From a bacterium (GTDB lineage: Bacteria; Krumholzibacteriota; Krumholzibacteriia; LZORAL124-64-63), in NCBI GenBank assembly GCA_016703265.1, contig JADJCK010000007.1:124001-188000 (forward strand): a stretch of 64,000 nt of DNA. Reading direction: 5' to 3'. A model generated the notes under the pieces. The model was not told the DNA's origin and made no database searches. It saw only the letters and a program-made list of their open reading frames with translations. The translations under genes and the position numbers were made by a program. Every line of letters begins with the position of its first letter. Within the stretch, counting starts at the first letter, position 1. Positions 49,701 through 56,611 of the stretch are shown here, piece after piece.

Positions 49701-51862
49701 TGATCTGGAACGACGCCGGCACTTCCTTCTCCTACGCGATGGCGGTCACGGGTGTGGGCACCTACGCCGGCAACCGCGGCGCCAACCCGCCGGCCCACAC
49801 GGTGCTGGTGGACTACTTCGCAGTCACCTCCGGGCCGTACGCCGGTGAGGATGCGCTTCGCAACCGGATCGACGTGCAGGCCATCGGCAGCGGTTCGGTC
49901 AATCGCACGCTGAACCTGGTGGACTACGCCTGTGGCCAGGTCGAGACCCTGACTGCGGTGGCCGACGCCGGCTGGTACTTTGCCGGCTGGAGCGGTGCTG
50001 CCAGCGGGACACAGAATCCGTTGGATGTTTCGATGGCGGGCCCCGTCTCGCTGACGGCGACATTCCAGCTGCTGGATGCGCCGAACCACGTCGCCGTGGA
50101 CCCGGCGCCGGGCACCTGCCTGTCGACGGTGGTCGCGTGCGCCGACAGCATCCCCGTCCGCATCACGCGCACGGATTCCACGCCCGTGAAGTCGTTCACC
50201 GTCCTGCTCCAGCTGGCCAACCTGGAACTCTGTGACGGCGCCGCCTCCGTTCGCGAAGGCGACTACCTGCGCGCCCATGGCAACACCTCGTTCCAGGCCG
50301 TGGAGAATTTCGACGGCTCGGTACAGGTCGACGGCGTGCTCCTTGACGGCCCCTGTGACGCCGACGAGTCGGATGGGGTGCTGTTCTATCTGGACCTGGC
50401 TTCCACCATCGCCGACGGCATCGGCACCGTGACCGTGGCGGCGGTCGAACTGCGTGACTGCGCGGATGCGGTGCTGCCGACGGCGGCCCTGCCCGCAGCC
50501 GTGCTGCCCATCGACCACACGGCGCCGGCGCCGGCGACCGGCGTGGCGGCGGCCCAGGTTCTGTCCGGCAACGCCCTGGCGGCGCAGACAGCCGTCGACG
50601 TGACCTGGAGCGTGCCGGCAACGCCCGACGCCCAGGGCATCCAGGTCTGGCGCAAGGGCTTCGGTTCGTATCCCGAGTTCTCCGACGGTGGTGGCTCGGT
50701 ACCGGCCGTGCCGGCCGCCGGTGTCGACCCGGCAACCGTCGGCTGGCAGCTGGCTGCGGTGCTGCCGGCCGGTGCGGCCGCGCTGCGCGACAACCCGCCC
50801 GTGCGCGACTACTGGTACTACCACGTGCGCGTGCTGGACACCTGCGGCAACCCGGCGGTGTCCGTGACGCCGTCCGCCTCGCTGGACTACCTGCTGGCAG
50901 ACGTCGCCGGCGGCCCGGGCAACCTGGGCGACAACCTCGTCGACGCTTCCGATGTGGCGCAGCTGACGGCTGCCTACGGGCGGGCGGACGGCCAGCCCGG
51001 CTACGCGAACCGGCTCGACGTGGGCCCCACCGCGAACGCGGGCCCGTTCTCGCTGCCGATGACCGACAGCGTCATCGACTTCGAGGACCTGATGATCTTC
51101 AGCCTCAGCCACGGCCTCAACGCCGGACCCGGCGGAGGCGGCAGCGTCCCGGCGTCGCCGGCGCCCGTGGCGCGCAACTTCCTCATGCTGGACGTTGCTC
51201 CGCTGCCGTCGATCGGCCAGACCTTCACGGTGACCATCCGGATGGAGGGCGACGGCACGGTGCAGGGCCTCAGCATCCCGTTGCTCTGGAACAACGCGGC
51301 CGTGCAGCCGGTGTCGGTGACCCCGGGGGCGTTGCTGGCGGCGCAGGGCGGTACCGCGGCGGTCTACATGCCGCAGCCCGGCCTCGTCGATGCGGCCCTG
51401 CTTGGCCTGCGCCAGCGCGGCCTGTCGGGTGCCGGCGTGCTGGCCGTGGTCACCTTCGAGGTGGTCGGGGCCGGACAGCCCGGGCTCTCCATCGGCCTGG
51501 TCGACGGCCGCAGCCAGGCCAACGCTCCGCTCGGCGTGTCGAGCGGCGGCATCTCGGCGACGCCCGACCTGCCGGTCCTGGTGGCGGCGACCACGCTGCA
51601 CCAGAACGTGCCCAATCCGTTCAACCCGCAGACGACGATCGCCTTCGACTTGGCGCGGGCCGGCAAGGTGCGGTTGCAGGTCTACGGCGTCGACGGCCGC
51701 CTGGTGCGTGTGCTGGCCAACGGTGACCTGCCGGCCGGCCGTCACGCCTTCCGGTGGGACGGCACCGACGACGACGGCCAGCGCCTGGCCTCGGGCATCT
51801 ACCTGACCCGGCTGGTGACGTCGGAAGGCTCGCAGACCAGTCGCATGACGATGCTGAAGTAG
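43742..51862 (+). CDS. Giant secreted repeat protein: five concanavalin-like modules, 14 InlB-type repeats, dockerin- and cohesin-like parts, FlgD-like C-terminus
   Basis: The protein has 2706 residues with a signal peptide (MLAMCLIAVTASGAMA). Five modules of about 200 residues begin with ADDFxxCALDPxW (near 43860, 45360, 46435, 47945, 49240). They resemble the DUF1349/concanavalin-like fold, with EIWNGxIGAxHILQP, Q(E/Q)GI(L/I)VK and YAGNRGxNPPAHTV. They are followed by 4, 2, 4, 3 and 1 copies of a 70-residue divergent InlB B-type repeat (LTAVDxPGWxFSGWSG..ANPxTVTM). Then come a cohesin-like domain (50.1-50.5 kb), an Fn3-like stretch, a dockerin-like EF-hand pair (GDNLVDASDVAQL; VIDFEDLMIFSLSHG), another cohesin-like domain and a VPNPFNPQTTIAF...WDGTDDDG sorting module. 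It is probably a surface adhesin or glycan binder. ATG or the adjacent GTG 43739 may start it. Confidence 0.82.
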   Translation: MDLRSFRQHRTSAPPASGSWRAMLAMCLIAVTASGAMAQYQADDFHACALDPAWTFVNAGDAGAAVGITGAYTDDAHLALSVPGGSTHEIWNTTIGAPHVLQPLAAGDFTAAVKFVSVLPTNFGQQGLLVRQSDSQWLRLEMYRNEIGQFRVAALGGPTTLFFDTQIVPVGATPLYLRVSRAADTWTLEWSQDGTVWQAAGAPFVYAFLPDGIGIYAGNRGANPPAHTVHADWFGVDGSGDDIERNTLAVDVVGGGQVTRGPDLANYTCAQDVTLTAVDQLGWTFSGWSGGLTGSANPAVVSMNGPSAVTATFNAVPVDTLTTTLAGGGSLVLSPPGGVYNRGTVVTVTAVDGPGWVFSAFSGDLTGGVNPQTVTMNGNRAVTATFAAVAQHTVTTNVSPGGAGNITLNPAGGTYNAGTVVTVTAAGEPGWGFTGWIGDLAGAANPETLVVDGDKAVTATFAVLPTHVLTTTVSGNGQVVRQPNDPDYLSGSSVVLTAVPDSGWQFSGWSGDLVGNANPDTLLMNADKNVHATFTVIPPVFLTDDFNRCALGAPWSFVDPFNDGGTATLAGGWSDNARVAIYVPGGIEHEIWAGFIGAPHILQPAQDVDFTIEAKFDSDLPGNFGQEGILIKESETRWIRAEIFRDETNRLRVAVDRGPAILTHDVYMPLGLTAPLWMRVTRTGDTWVQSWSSDGVTWNVAGGPFNYDMTVTAVGLFAGNRGFAPPAHTVLVDYVHNTAGTPAAEDATRAPLDVTLDGGGLVNRTLDLASYGCGQVETLTAVDQPGWRFDSWSGAATGSQNPVQVTLNGAAAVTAHFVPVTQFTLAASVAAGNGSVQLSPPGGIYNEGTTVVVTAVPDTDWSFTGWSGDLAGTANPDTLVMSADRTVAATFTEIIYAFASDDFNACTLDSVWTFVNPRGDAATQTLVGSYTDDARLALHVPSGAIHELWNGAITAPHLIQPALDVDFGIETKFDSALPNIALAQEGIIVRESDAIWLRFEFLSFGPMTHVLATLPDGVTIPVNVQIGLNGSYRMRVMRTGDTWNMQWSSDGVTWNTPAGSGFTYAMNVTGVGVYAGNNGTNPAHTVLVDYFKHTVGPWVDEDADRAPLAINVVGGGTVNLDPPLASYGCGQSVTLTPVAARGWTFTGWSGALAGAASPAVLGMSGPAAVTATFAPLPEESLVVSTTGGGGTVTLSPAEGPYYYGDRVVLTAVDGAGWAFDSWTGDLTGAANPDTITVLGGMNVTANFVAVPQHTVIVTVPGGNGTVSLSPAGGTYNQGRAVVLTAQGALGYGLGSWGGDLAGSANPDTIVVDADKNITVTFAPLPQYALTTNIVGSGSVATNPAGPLHFAGTAVALAATPDSGWQFSGWSGDLVGSAAADTLVMTAPLTVTATFTPLPPVSQSDDFAACALDPMWTVVDPFNDGASATIVNAYTDSARVAIFVPGGFDHEIWNGVLGAAHILQPAYDRQQFTVEAKFDSRVPANFGQEGIIVKQDDAHWVRAEFFRDDFNNLRVAVDRGPAQITHDIYLPATVTEPLYMRLTRDGSNWTHTWSEDGVNWTQAGPTFPYTMTVNEVGLFAGNRGLVPPAHTVEVDYFHNGAGAPAAEDSLRNRLEVTVAGGGLVQRTLDKVDYLCGDMETLTAVDQPGWAFSAWSGAVTGSQNPVVVAMNGPLAVTATFVAVPQYTLDATVAAGNGAVVLSPPGGTYNAGTVVTVSAVADLGWALQSWAGDLTGDTNPQQVTMAGNRAVSATFGVLDEHTLTVATFGHGSVTSDPAGGTYYHGTSVALTAVPDPGWVFGGWSGALSGQANPDTVLINGDKSVTATFLEVLTVADADDFNGCALDPRWTVVDPFNDGGVAAVINAYSDSARVAISVPGGDEHEIWNGFIGATHILQTAENTDFVLEVKFDSLPPSGYGQQGILVKQDQAMWVRSEVYRNDLGALRIALETGPAQVRHDLALPGGLQAPFTMRLTRSGSVFMQSWSADGVIWNDAGTSFSYAMAVTGVGTYAGNRGANPPAHTVLVDYFAVTSGPYAGEDALRNRIDVQAIGSGSVNRTLNLVDYACGQVETLTAVADAGWYFAGWSGAASGTQNPLDVSMAGPVSLTATFQLLDAPNHVAVDPAPGTCLSTVVACADSIPVRITRTDSTPVKSFTVLLQLANLELCDGAASVREGDYLRAHGNTSFQAVENFDGSVQVDGVLLDGPCDADESDGVLFYLDLASTIADGIGTVTVAAVELRDCADAVLPTAALPAAVLPIDHTAPAPATGVAAAQVLSGNALAAQTAVDVTWSVPATPDAQGIQVWRKGFGSYPEFSDGGGSVPAVPAAGVDPATVGWQLAAVLPAGAAALRDNPPVRDYWYYHVRVLDTCGNPAVSVTPSASLDYLLADVAGGPGNLGDNLVDASDVAQLTAAYGRADGQPGYANRLDVGPTANAGPFSLPMTDSVIDFEDLMIFSLSHGLNAGPGGGGSVPASPAPVARNFLMLDVAPLPSIGQTFTVTIRMEGDGTVQGLSIPLLWNNAAVQPVSVTPGALLAAQGGTAAVYMPQPGLVDAALLGLRQRGLSGAGVLAVVTFEVVGAGQPGLSIGLVDGRSQANAPLGVSSGGISATPDLPVLVAATTLHQNVPNPFNPQTTIAFDLARAGKVRLQVYGVDGRLVRVLANGDLPAGRHAFRWDGTDDDGQRLASGIYLTRLVTSEGSQTSRMTMLK
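43860..50075 (+). repeat. Long internal repeat array of two alternating module types
   Basis: Five copies of a ~600-base module alternate with runs of 1 to 4 copies of a ~215-base repeat. DNA identity is patchy, with short shared blocks such as CAGTTCAGCGGCTGGAGCGG and GGCAACCGCGGC, so the copies are old and diverged rather than recent duplications. Confidence 0.8.
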
Positions 51863-51911
51863 CCCCGGCCAGGGCCGCCCGGGACAGCCCGGCGGCACCC
51901 CGGCCCGATCC

Positions 51912-51950
51912 CAGGCCCCGGACCCGGACGGTCCGGGGCCTGTTTTTTGT
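51912..51950 (+). terminator. Strong intrinsic terminator after the giant repeat gene
   Basis: A perfect 11-bp stem CAGGCCCCGGA / TCCGGGGCCTG is closed by a nine-base loop and followed by TTTTTTGTT. It lies 49 bases after the stop codon. Confidence 0.95.
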
Positions 51951-52026
51951 TCCAGCCCCGGAATCGATGGCCGATGATGCCCACGGGCCGGGCAGTCCGG
52001 CCCGTAACTGTCGACCGGGGAGGACC

Positions 52027-53139
52027 ATGGCCGAACAGGAAGAGCGGCGGCGCGATCCGTCACCGCCCGAGGGCGGGCTCTCGCTGCTGGACGGCGTGTC
52101 GCCGGTCGCCTCGACGCTGCCGGCCGACATGGCCGAGCAGCGGCTCGTGGCCGCCGACAAGGACCGCCCGCTGGCCGAGCGGCTCGCCGCCTTCGAGGAC
52201 ATCGCCGAGACGGAAGTAGGCGACACGTCGCTGTCGCGTGCGCGCAACCTTGAGCGGTCGGCGGGGCTGCGGCAGATCCTGCTGAAGTTCGAGGGGGGCA
52301 ATCCCTCCGGAACGCAGAAGGACCGCATCGCCTTCGCCCAGGCGCAGGACGCGCTGCGGCGCGGCTACGATACGCTGACGGTGGCAACCTGCGGCAACTA
52401 CGGCGCCGCGACGGCGCTCGCGGCCTCGATGGCCGGCCTGCGTTGCCTCGTCTACCTGCCGGCCGCGTACCACACGCGGCGCGACTCCGAGATGGAGGCG
52501 CTCGGCGCCACGCTGGTGCGCGTGCCCGGCGACTACGAGGCCGCCGTGGCCGCCTCGCGCGCCTTTGCCGAGCAGTCGGACGTCTACGACGCCAACCCGG
52601 GCGGAGCCAATACCTCGATCCAGCTGCGCGCCTACGGCGAGATCGCCTACGAGATCTACGACGAACTGCGCGATGCGCCCGCCGTGGTGGCGGTGCCGGT
52701 GTCCAACGGCACGACGCTGGCCGGCATCCACCACGGGTTCGTTTCGCTCTTCCGGCGCGGCAAGACCTCGCGCGTGCCGAAGCTGGTCTGCGGGTCCTCG
52801 CACGGGAAGAACCCCATCGTCATCGCCTGGCGGCGCAACCTGGCGGACTGTGACGACCTTGCGCCGGACAAGATCCGCGAGACGCCGATCAACGAGCCGC
52901 TCATCAACTGGCATTCGATCGACGGCAGCGAAGCCCTGGCGGCCGTGCGCTCGACCGGTGGCTGGGCTGCCGATTCCAGCGACAAGGCCATGCTGGCTGC
53001 GGCGCGCATGCTGAAGGAGAGGGAGGGGCTGCACGTGCTGCCGGCGTCGACCGCCGGGCTGCTCGTGCTGCTCGCCCGCCACGAGAAGGAACCGCTGCCG
53101 GGCGACCGTTACGTCGCCGTGCTGACCGGGAGGCGCTGA
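52027..53139 (+). CDS. Threonine-synthase-like PLP-dependent enzyme
   Basis: This 370-residue fold-type II PLP enzyme has the Schiff-base lysine Lys98 in EGGNPSGTQKDR, where true threonine synthases have N-x-T-G-S-F-K-D-R. CGNYGAATALAASMAGL follows as the phosphate-contact segment. The Gly/Ser-rich VPVSNGTTLAG loop and a late ASTAGLLVLL segment are also typical. Substitution of GTQK for GSFK suggests a substrate other than O-phosphohomoserine. No thrA or thrB genes are near. GGGGAGG precedes the ATG. It starts a four-gene operon, with its stop overlapping the next start (TGATG). Confidence 0.8.
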   Translation: MAEQEERRRDPSPPEGGLSLLDGVSPVASTLPADMAEQRLVAADKDRPLAERLAAFEDIAETEVGDTSLSRARNLERSAGLRQILLKFEGGNPSGTQKDRIAFAQAQDALRRGYDTLTVATCGNYGAATALAASMAGLRCLVYLPAAYHTRRDSEMEALGATLVRVPGDYEAAVAASRAFAEQSDVYDANPGGANTSIQLRAYGEIAYEIYDELRDAPAVVAVPVSNGTTLAGIHHGFVSLFRRGKTSRVPKLVCGSSHGKNPIVIAWRRNLADCDDLAPDKIRETPINEPLINWHSIDGSEALAAVRSTGGWAADSSDKAMLAAARMLKEREGLHVLPASTAGLLVLLARHEKEPLPGDRYVAVLTGRR

Positions 53140-54269
53140 TGACCGCAGTTGCAAACGAGTGGCCCGAGGGCAACGCCATCGTCTACTGCCAGGGTGCGTT
53201 CAACACAACCTACGGCAAGACCGCGCATGGCCTGGTGCGGCGCAGTGAACGCTATCGCGTGCTGGCCGTGATCGATGCCGCCTGGGCAGGGCGCGATGCC
53301 GGCGAGGTGCTCGACGGTCGCGCTGCGGGCATCCCGGTCGTGCCGGACCTGGAGGCGGCGCTGCGGTTGCGCGGCGCCGACGGCCGAGGCCCGACGCACT
53401 TCGTCGTGGGCCTGGCGCCGGACGGGGGCCGGTTGCCGCCCGAGGCGCGCGTGGTGGTGGCCGCCGCACTCGCGGCGGGGCTCAACGTGGACAGCGGCCT
53501 TCACGACTTCCTGGGCGACGACCCGGAACTGGTGCAGCTGGCCGCCCGGCGCGGGGTGCGCATCCGCGATGTACGTCGCACCCCGCCGCGGCCCGAACTG
53601 CACTTCTTCGACGGGCGCATCTCGCAGGTGCAGGCGCTGAAGGTGGCCGTTCTGGGCACCGACTCGGCCGTGGGCAAGCGCACGACGGCCTGGCTCCTGG
53701 TCGATGCCTTCCGCGCAGCCGGACGCCGCGCCGAACTGGTGGGCACCGGCCAGACGGCCTGGCTGCAGGGCGCGAAGCACTCGCTCATCCTCGATTCGCT
53801 GATCAACGATTTCGTGTCGGGCGAGATCGAGCACGCGGTCTGGTCGTGCTGGGAGGACGGGCGGCCCGACGTGATCGTGCTCGAGGGCCAGGGCAGCCTG
53901 CTCAATCCCGCCTACCCGGGCGGTTTCGAACTGCTGGCGGCAGGGAGGCCCGACGTCGTGGTGATGCAGCATGCGCCGGCGCGTCGCGAGTACGACGGCT
54001 TTCCCGGCCACGCGCTGCACGACCTGGCGACACAGATCAAGGCCACCGAGCTGATCTCCGGCCGTGAGGTGGCCGCGATCACCATCAACCACGAGGAACT
54101 GGACGCCGCCGGGATCGAGGCTGCACGTGCGGCCATCAGGGCCGAGACCGGCCTTCCCGCCTTCGACGTGCTGCGCGAAGGCGCCGGCGGGCTGCGCGAG
54201 GCGCTGGCGCCCTGGCTGGCCAGGGCCGACGAGCGCCGGGGCCGCGGGGCCGCCGGCGGAAAGGACTAG
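53139..54269 (+). CDS. DUF1611-family P-loop protein (DgcN-like)
   Basis: The protein has 376 residues. The N-terminal 165 residues form a Rossmann-like domain (VLAVIDAAWAGRDAGEV). The C-terminal part has a P-loop GTDSAVGKRTT at 173-183, TGQTAWLQG, VVLEGQGSL-type IVLEGQGSLLNPAYPGG, and HAPARREYDGFPG. This is the DUF1611 pattern. As I recall, one DUF1611 member, DgcN, is a D-glutamate N-acetyltransferase acting with the enolase-type racemase DgcA. The epimerase-like gene three positions downstream supports a similar pairing here. The start overlaps the preceding stop, and four bases separate it from the next gene. Confidence 0.82.
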   Translation: MTAVANEWPEGNAIVYCQGAFNTTYGKTAHGLVRRSERYRVLAVIDAAWAGRDAGEVLDGRAAGIPVVPDLEAALRLRGADGRGPTHFVVGLAPDGGRLPPEARVVVAAALAAGLNVDSGLHDFLGDDPELVQLAARRGVRIRDVRRTPPRPELHFFDGRISQVQALKVAVLGTDSAVGKRTTAWLLVDAFRAAGRRAELVGTGQTAWLQGAKHSLILDSLINDFVSGEIEHAVWSCWEDGRPDVIVLEGQGSLLNPAYPGGFELLAAGRPDVVVMQHAPARREYDGFPGHALHDLATQIKATELISGREVAAITINHEELDAAGIEAARAAIRAETGLPAFDVLREGAGGLREALAPWLARADERRGRGAAGGKD

Positions 54270-54273
54270 CGCG

Positions 54274-56610
54274 ATGCCGGGCAGGGCACCAGCCGGTCCG
54301 CTGGCTCCGCTCCTGGTCTGGGACCGCCTCGAGGTGGGACCGGTCCGCGTGGAGCCGCGGCGCGTGACCGCGCCCTATACGGTGGTGCGCGGCGGGGGCC
54401 GCGAGACGATCGACCTGGTCTACTCCTATGAAGAGGACGTGTTCACGCCGGGCGAGGCGGCGGACGAGAACCTCGCTGCGATGATCACGGCGCAGGTCGC
54501 GCTGAACTACGGGCTCTTCGCGGCGGAACTGGTCTTCCACGGCGCCTTCGACGAACGCGACCGCCGCTTCCTGGCCGACATGGCCGCCAACACGGCGCGC
54601 GAGATCTACGTCAAGAAGATCCTGCAGCCGAACCCGTTCCTGGTCGGCGCTGCGGCGCAACTGCCCGTGGACCGCCGCGGCGAGTACCTGCAGGCGAGGC
54701 TCGTGTTTCCCGATCCCGAGCCCGAGGCGACGGCCCCGGCGGCGGCCTGGGACCGGGATCCGCAGGCTTGCGCCGTGCTGTCGAGCGGCGGCAAGGACAG
54801 CCTGCTCAGCTACGGCCTGCTGGCGGAGAGCGGCGTGCCGGTGCACCCGATCTTCGTCAACGAGTCGGGTCGGCACTGGTTCACGGCCCTCAATGCCTAC
54901 CGCCACTTCAAGGACCATGTGCCGGGCACCTCGCGCGTGTGGACCAACTGCGATCGCGTCTTCACCTTCCTGCTGCGGCAGCTGCCGTTCATCCGGCCCG
55001 ACTTCGCCGACGTCCGTTCCGATGCCTACCCCGTGCGCCTGTGGACCGTGGCGGTATTCCAGTGCGGTGCGCTGCCGGTCATGCGCAAGCGGGGCATCGG
55101 TCGCCTGGTCATCGGCGACGAGTTCGACACCAGCCTGCGCGCCCGTCACCAGGGCATCCCGCACTACGACGGGCTCTACGACCAGAGCCGCTGGTTCGAC
55201 CTGGCCTTCAGCCGCTACTTCCAGCGCAAGGGCTGGCGTGTGCACCAGTTCTCGGTGCTGCGGAACCTGTCGGAGCTGCTGATCGAGAAGATCCTCGTCG
55301 AGCGCTACCCGGACCTGCTGCGGCACCAGGTCTCCTGCCACGCCTCGCACAAGGAGCCGGCCGCGGGCCGCGTGCTGCCGTGCGGCCGCTGCGAGAAGTG
55401 CCGCCGCATCGTCGGCATGCTGTCGGCGCTGGGTGCCGACCCGGCCGCCTGCGGCTACGAGCCCACGCAGGTCGAGCCCGCCCTGGGCCGCTTCGTGAGC
55501 GAGGGTGTGCACCAGGAGAGCGCCTGTTCCGAGCACACGACGGTGCTGCTGCAGCAGCGGGGGCTGCTGCCGCGCGACGGCCGCACGCGGGCGCATCCCG
55601 AGGTGCTGCAGGTGCGCATCGACCGCGAGCGGGCGCCGCTGACGACGGTACCCCGCGACCTTCGCGGTCCGTTGCTGCGCCTGTGCCTGGAGCATGCCGC
55701 GGGCGCCGTGCGCCGGCACGGCCGCCTCTGGGTACCCTGTGACCCGTTTGCCCTGCCCGAGTTCACGACGCCGGCCGCCTTCGAGGCGCCGTCGCCGGCA
55801 GGCCAGGGTGATGCCGGTGAGGGTCGTGGTCGGCGCTGGATCCTCGGCGAACTGACCTGGCCCGAGGCCGAGCGCCGCTTCCGCGAGGTGGACGTGGTAC
55901 TGCTGCCGGTGGGCGCCATCGAACAGCACGGTCCGCACCTGCCTTTGGATGTCGACGCCTACGACGCCGAGTGGCTGGCCCGAGAGGTGGCTTCGCGCTG
56001 CTCGGACCCGAAGCCGATCGTGCTGCCGCTCCTGCCGTACGGGGTCTCGTACCACCACGAGGACTTCCCGGGCACGATCTCGCTGCGCAACGAGACCATG
56101 GCGCAGCTGATCTACGACGTGGGCATGAGCGTGGCGCGCTGCGGCGCCCAGAAGCTGGTGATGATCAACGGGCACGGCGGCAACGGCCCGGCGCTGGCTT
56201 TCGCGGCGCAGATGATCAATCGCGACGCCCACATCTTCACCTGTGTGGAGTCGGGCGAGACGAGCGATGTCGACATCGCGGCGATGGCCGACACCGTCAA
56301 CGACGTGCACGCCGGCGAGATCGAGACCAGCACCAGCCTGGCCAACCGGCCGGAGCTGGTGCGCACCGACCGCCTGGAGGCGGCCGTGCCGCGCTTCTCG
56401 AGCCGGTTCCTCGACTTTTCCAACCAGCGGGCGGTCGACTGGCAGGCCCACACCGCGCGCATCTCGCCCACGGGCGTGATGGGCGACCCCACGCGCGCGT
56501 CGGCCGAGAAGGGCCGGCGCATGTGGGAGGTCATGATCCGCAACCTCGTCGAATTTGTGGAGGACCTGCGCGACCTTTCGCTCGACGAGATCCACCAGCG
56601 GCGGTACTGA
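54274..56610 (+). CDS. Fusion of a PP-loop ATPase (MurL-like) and a creatininase-family amidohydrolase
   Basis: The protein has 778 residues. Residues 1-160 are an N-terminal domain of unknown type. About 165-430 carry PP-loop motif SGGKDS (171-176), GDEFDTSLRARHQGIPHYDGLYDQS, and a zinc-type Cys cluster (Cys355, then CGRCEKC at 370-376). The order of motifs recalls MurL, the ATP-using UDP-MurNAc-L-Ala-L-Glu epimerase, and more loosely QueC. Residues about 523-778 form a complete creatininase domain with metal-site motifs GAIEQHGPHLPLDVD, SYHHEDFPGT, INGHGGN and HAGEIETS. An acidic/Gly linker (505-520) joins them. I know of no described protein with this fusion. It is translated from ATG with AAAGGA upstream. 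Confidence 0.82.
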   Translation: MPGRAPAGPLAPLLVWDRLEVGPVRVEPRRVTAPYTVVRGGGRETIDLVYSYEEDVFTPGEAADENLAAMITAQVALNYGLFAAELVFHGAFDERDRRFLADMAANTAREIYVKKILQPNPFLVGAAAQLPVDRRGEYLQARLVFPDPEPEATAPAAAWDRDPQACAVLSSGGKDSLLSYGLLAESGVPVHPIFVNESGRHWFTALNAYRHFKDHVPGTSRVWTNCDRVFTFLLRQLPFIRPDFADVRSDAYPVRLWTVAVFQCGALPVMRKRGIGRLVIGDEFDTSLRARHQGIPHYDGLYDQSRWFDLAFSRYFQRKGWRVHQFSVLRNLSELLIEKILVERYPDLLRHQVSCHASHKEPAAGRVLPCGRCEKCRRIVGMLSALGADPAACGYEPTQVEPALGRFVSEGVHQESACSEHTTVLLQQRGLLPRDGRTRAHPEVLQVRIDRERAPLTTVPRDLRGPLLRLCLEHAAGAVRRHGRLWVPCDPFALPEFTTPAAFEAPSPAGQGDAGEGRGRRWILGELTWPEAERRFREVDVVLLPVGAIEQHGPHLPLDVDAYDAEWLAREVASRCSDPKPIVLPLLPYGVSYHHEDFPGTISLRNETMAQLIYDVGMSVARCGAQKLVMINGHGGNGPALAFAAQMINRDAHIFTCVESGETSDVDIAAMADTVNDVHAGEIETSTSLANRPELVRTDRLEAAVPRFSSRFLDFSNQRAVDWQAHTARISPTGVMGDPTRASAEKGRRMWEVMIRNLVEFVEDLRDLSLDEIHQRRY

Positions 56611-56611
56611 G

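Noticed and set aside
43628..52387. A 2919-codon open frame on the minus strand opposite the giant repeat gene
   Set aside because: Its sequence is Arg/His/Gly/Val-rich low-complexity without a leader or domains. It is the mirror of GC-rich third positions in the real plus-strand gene.
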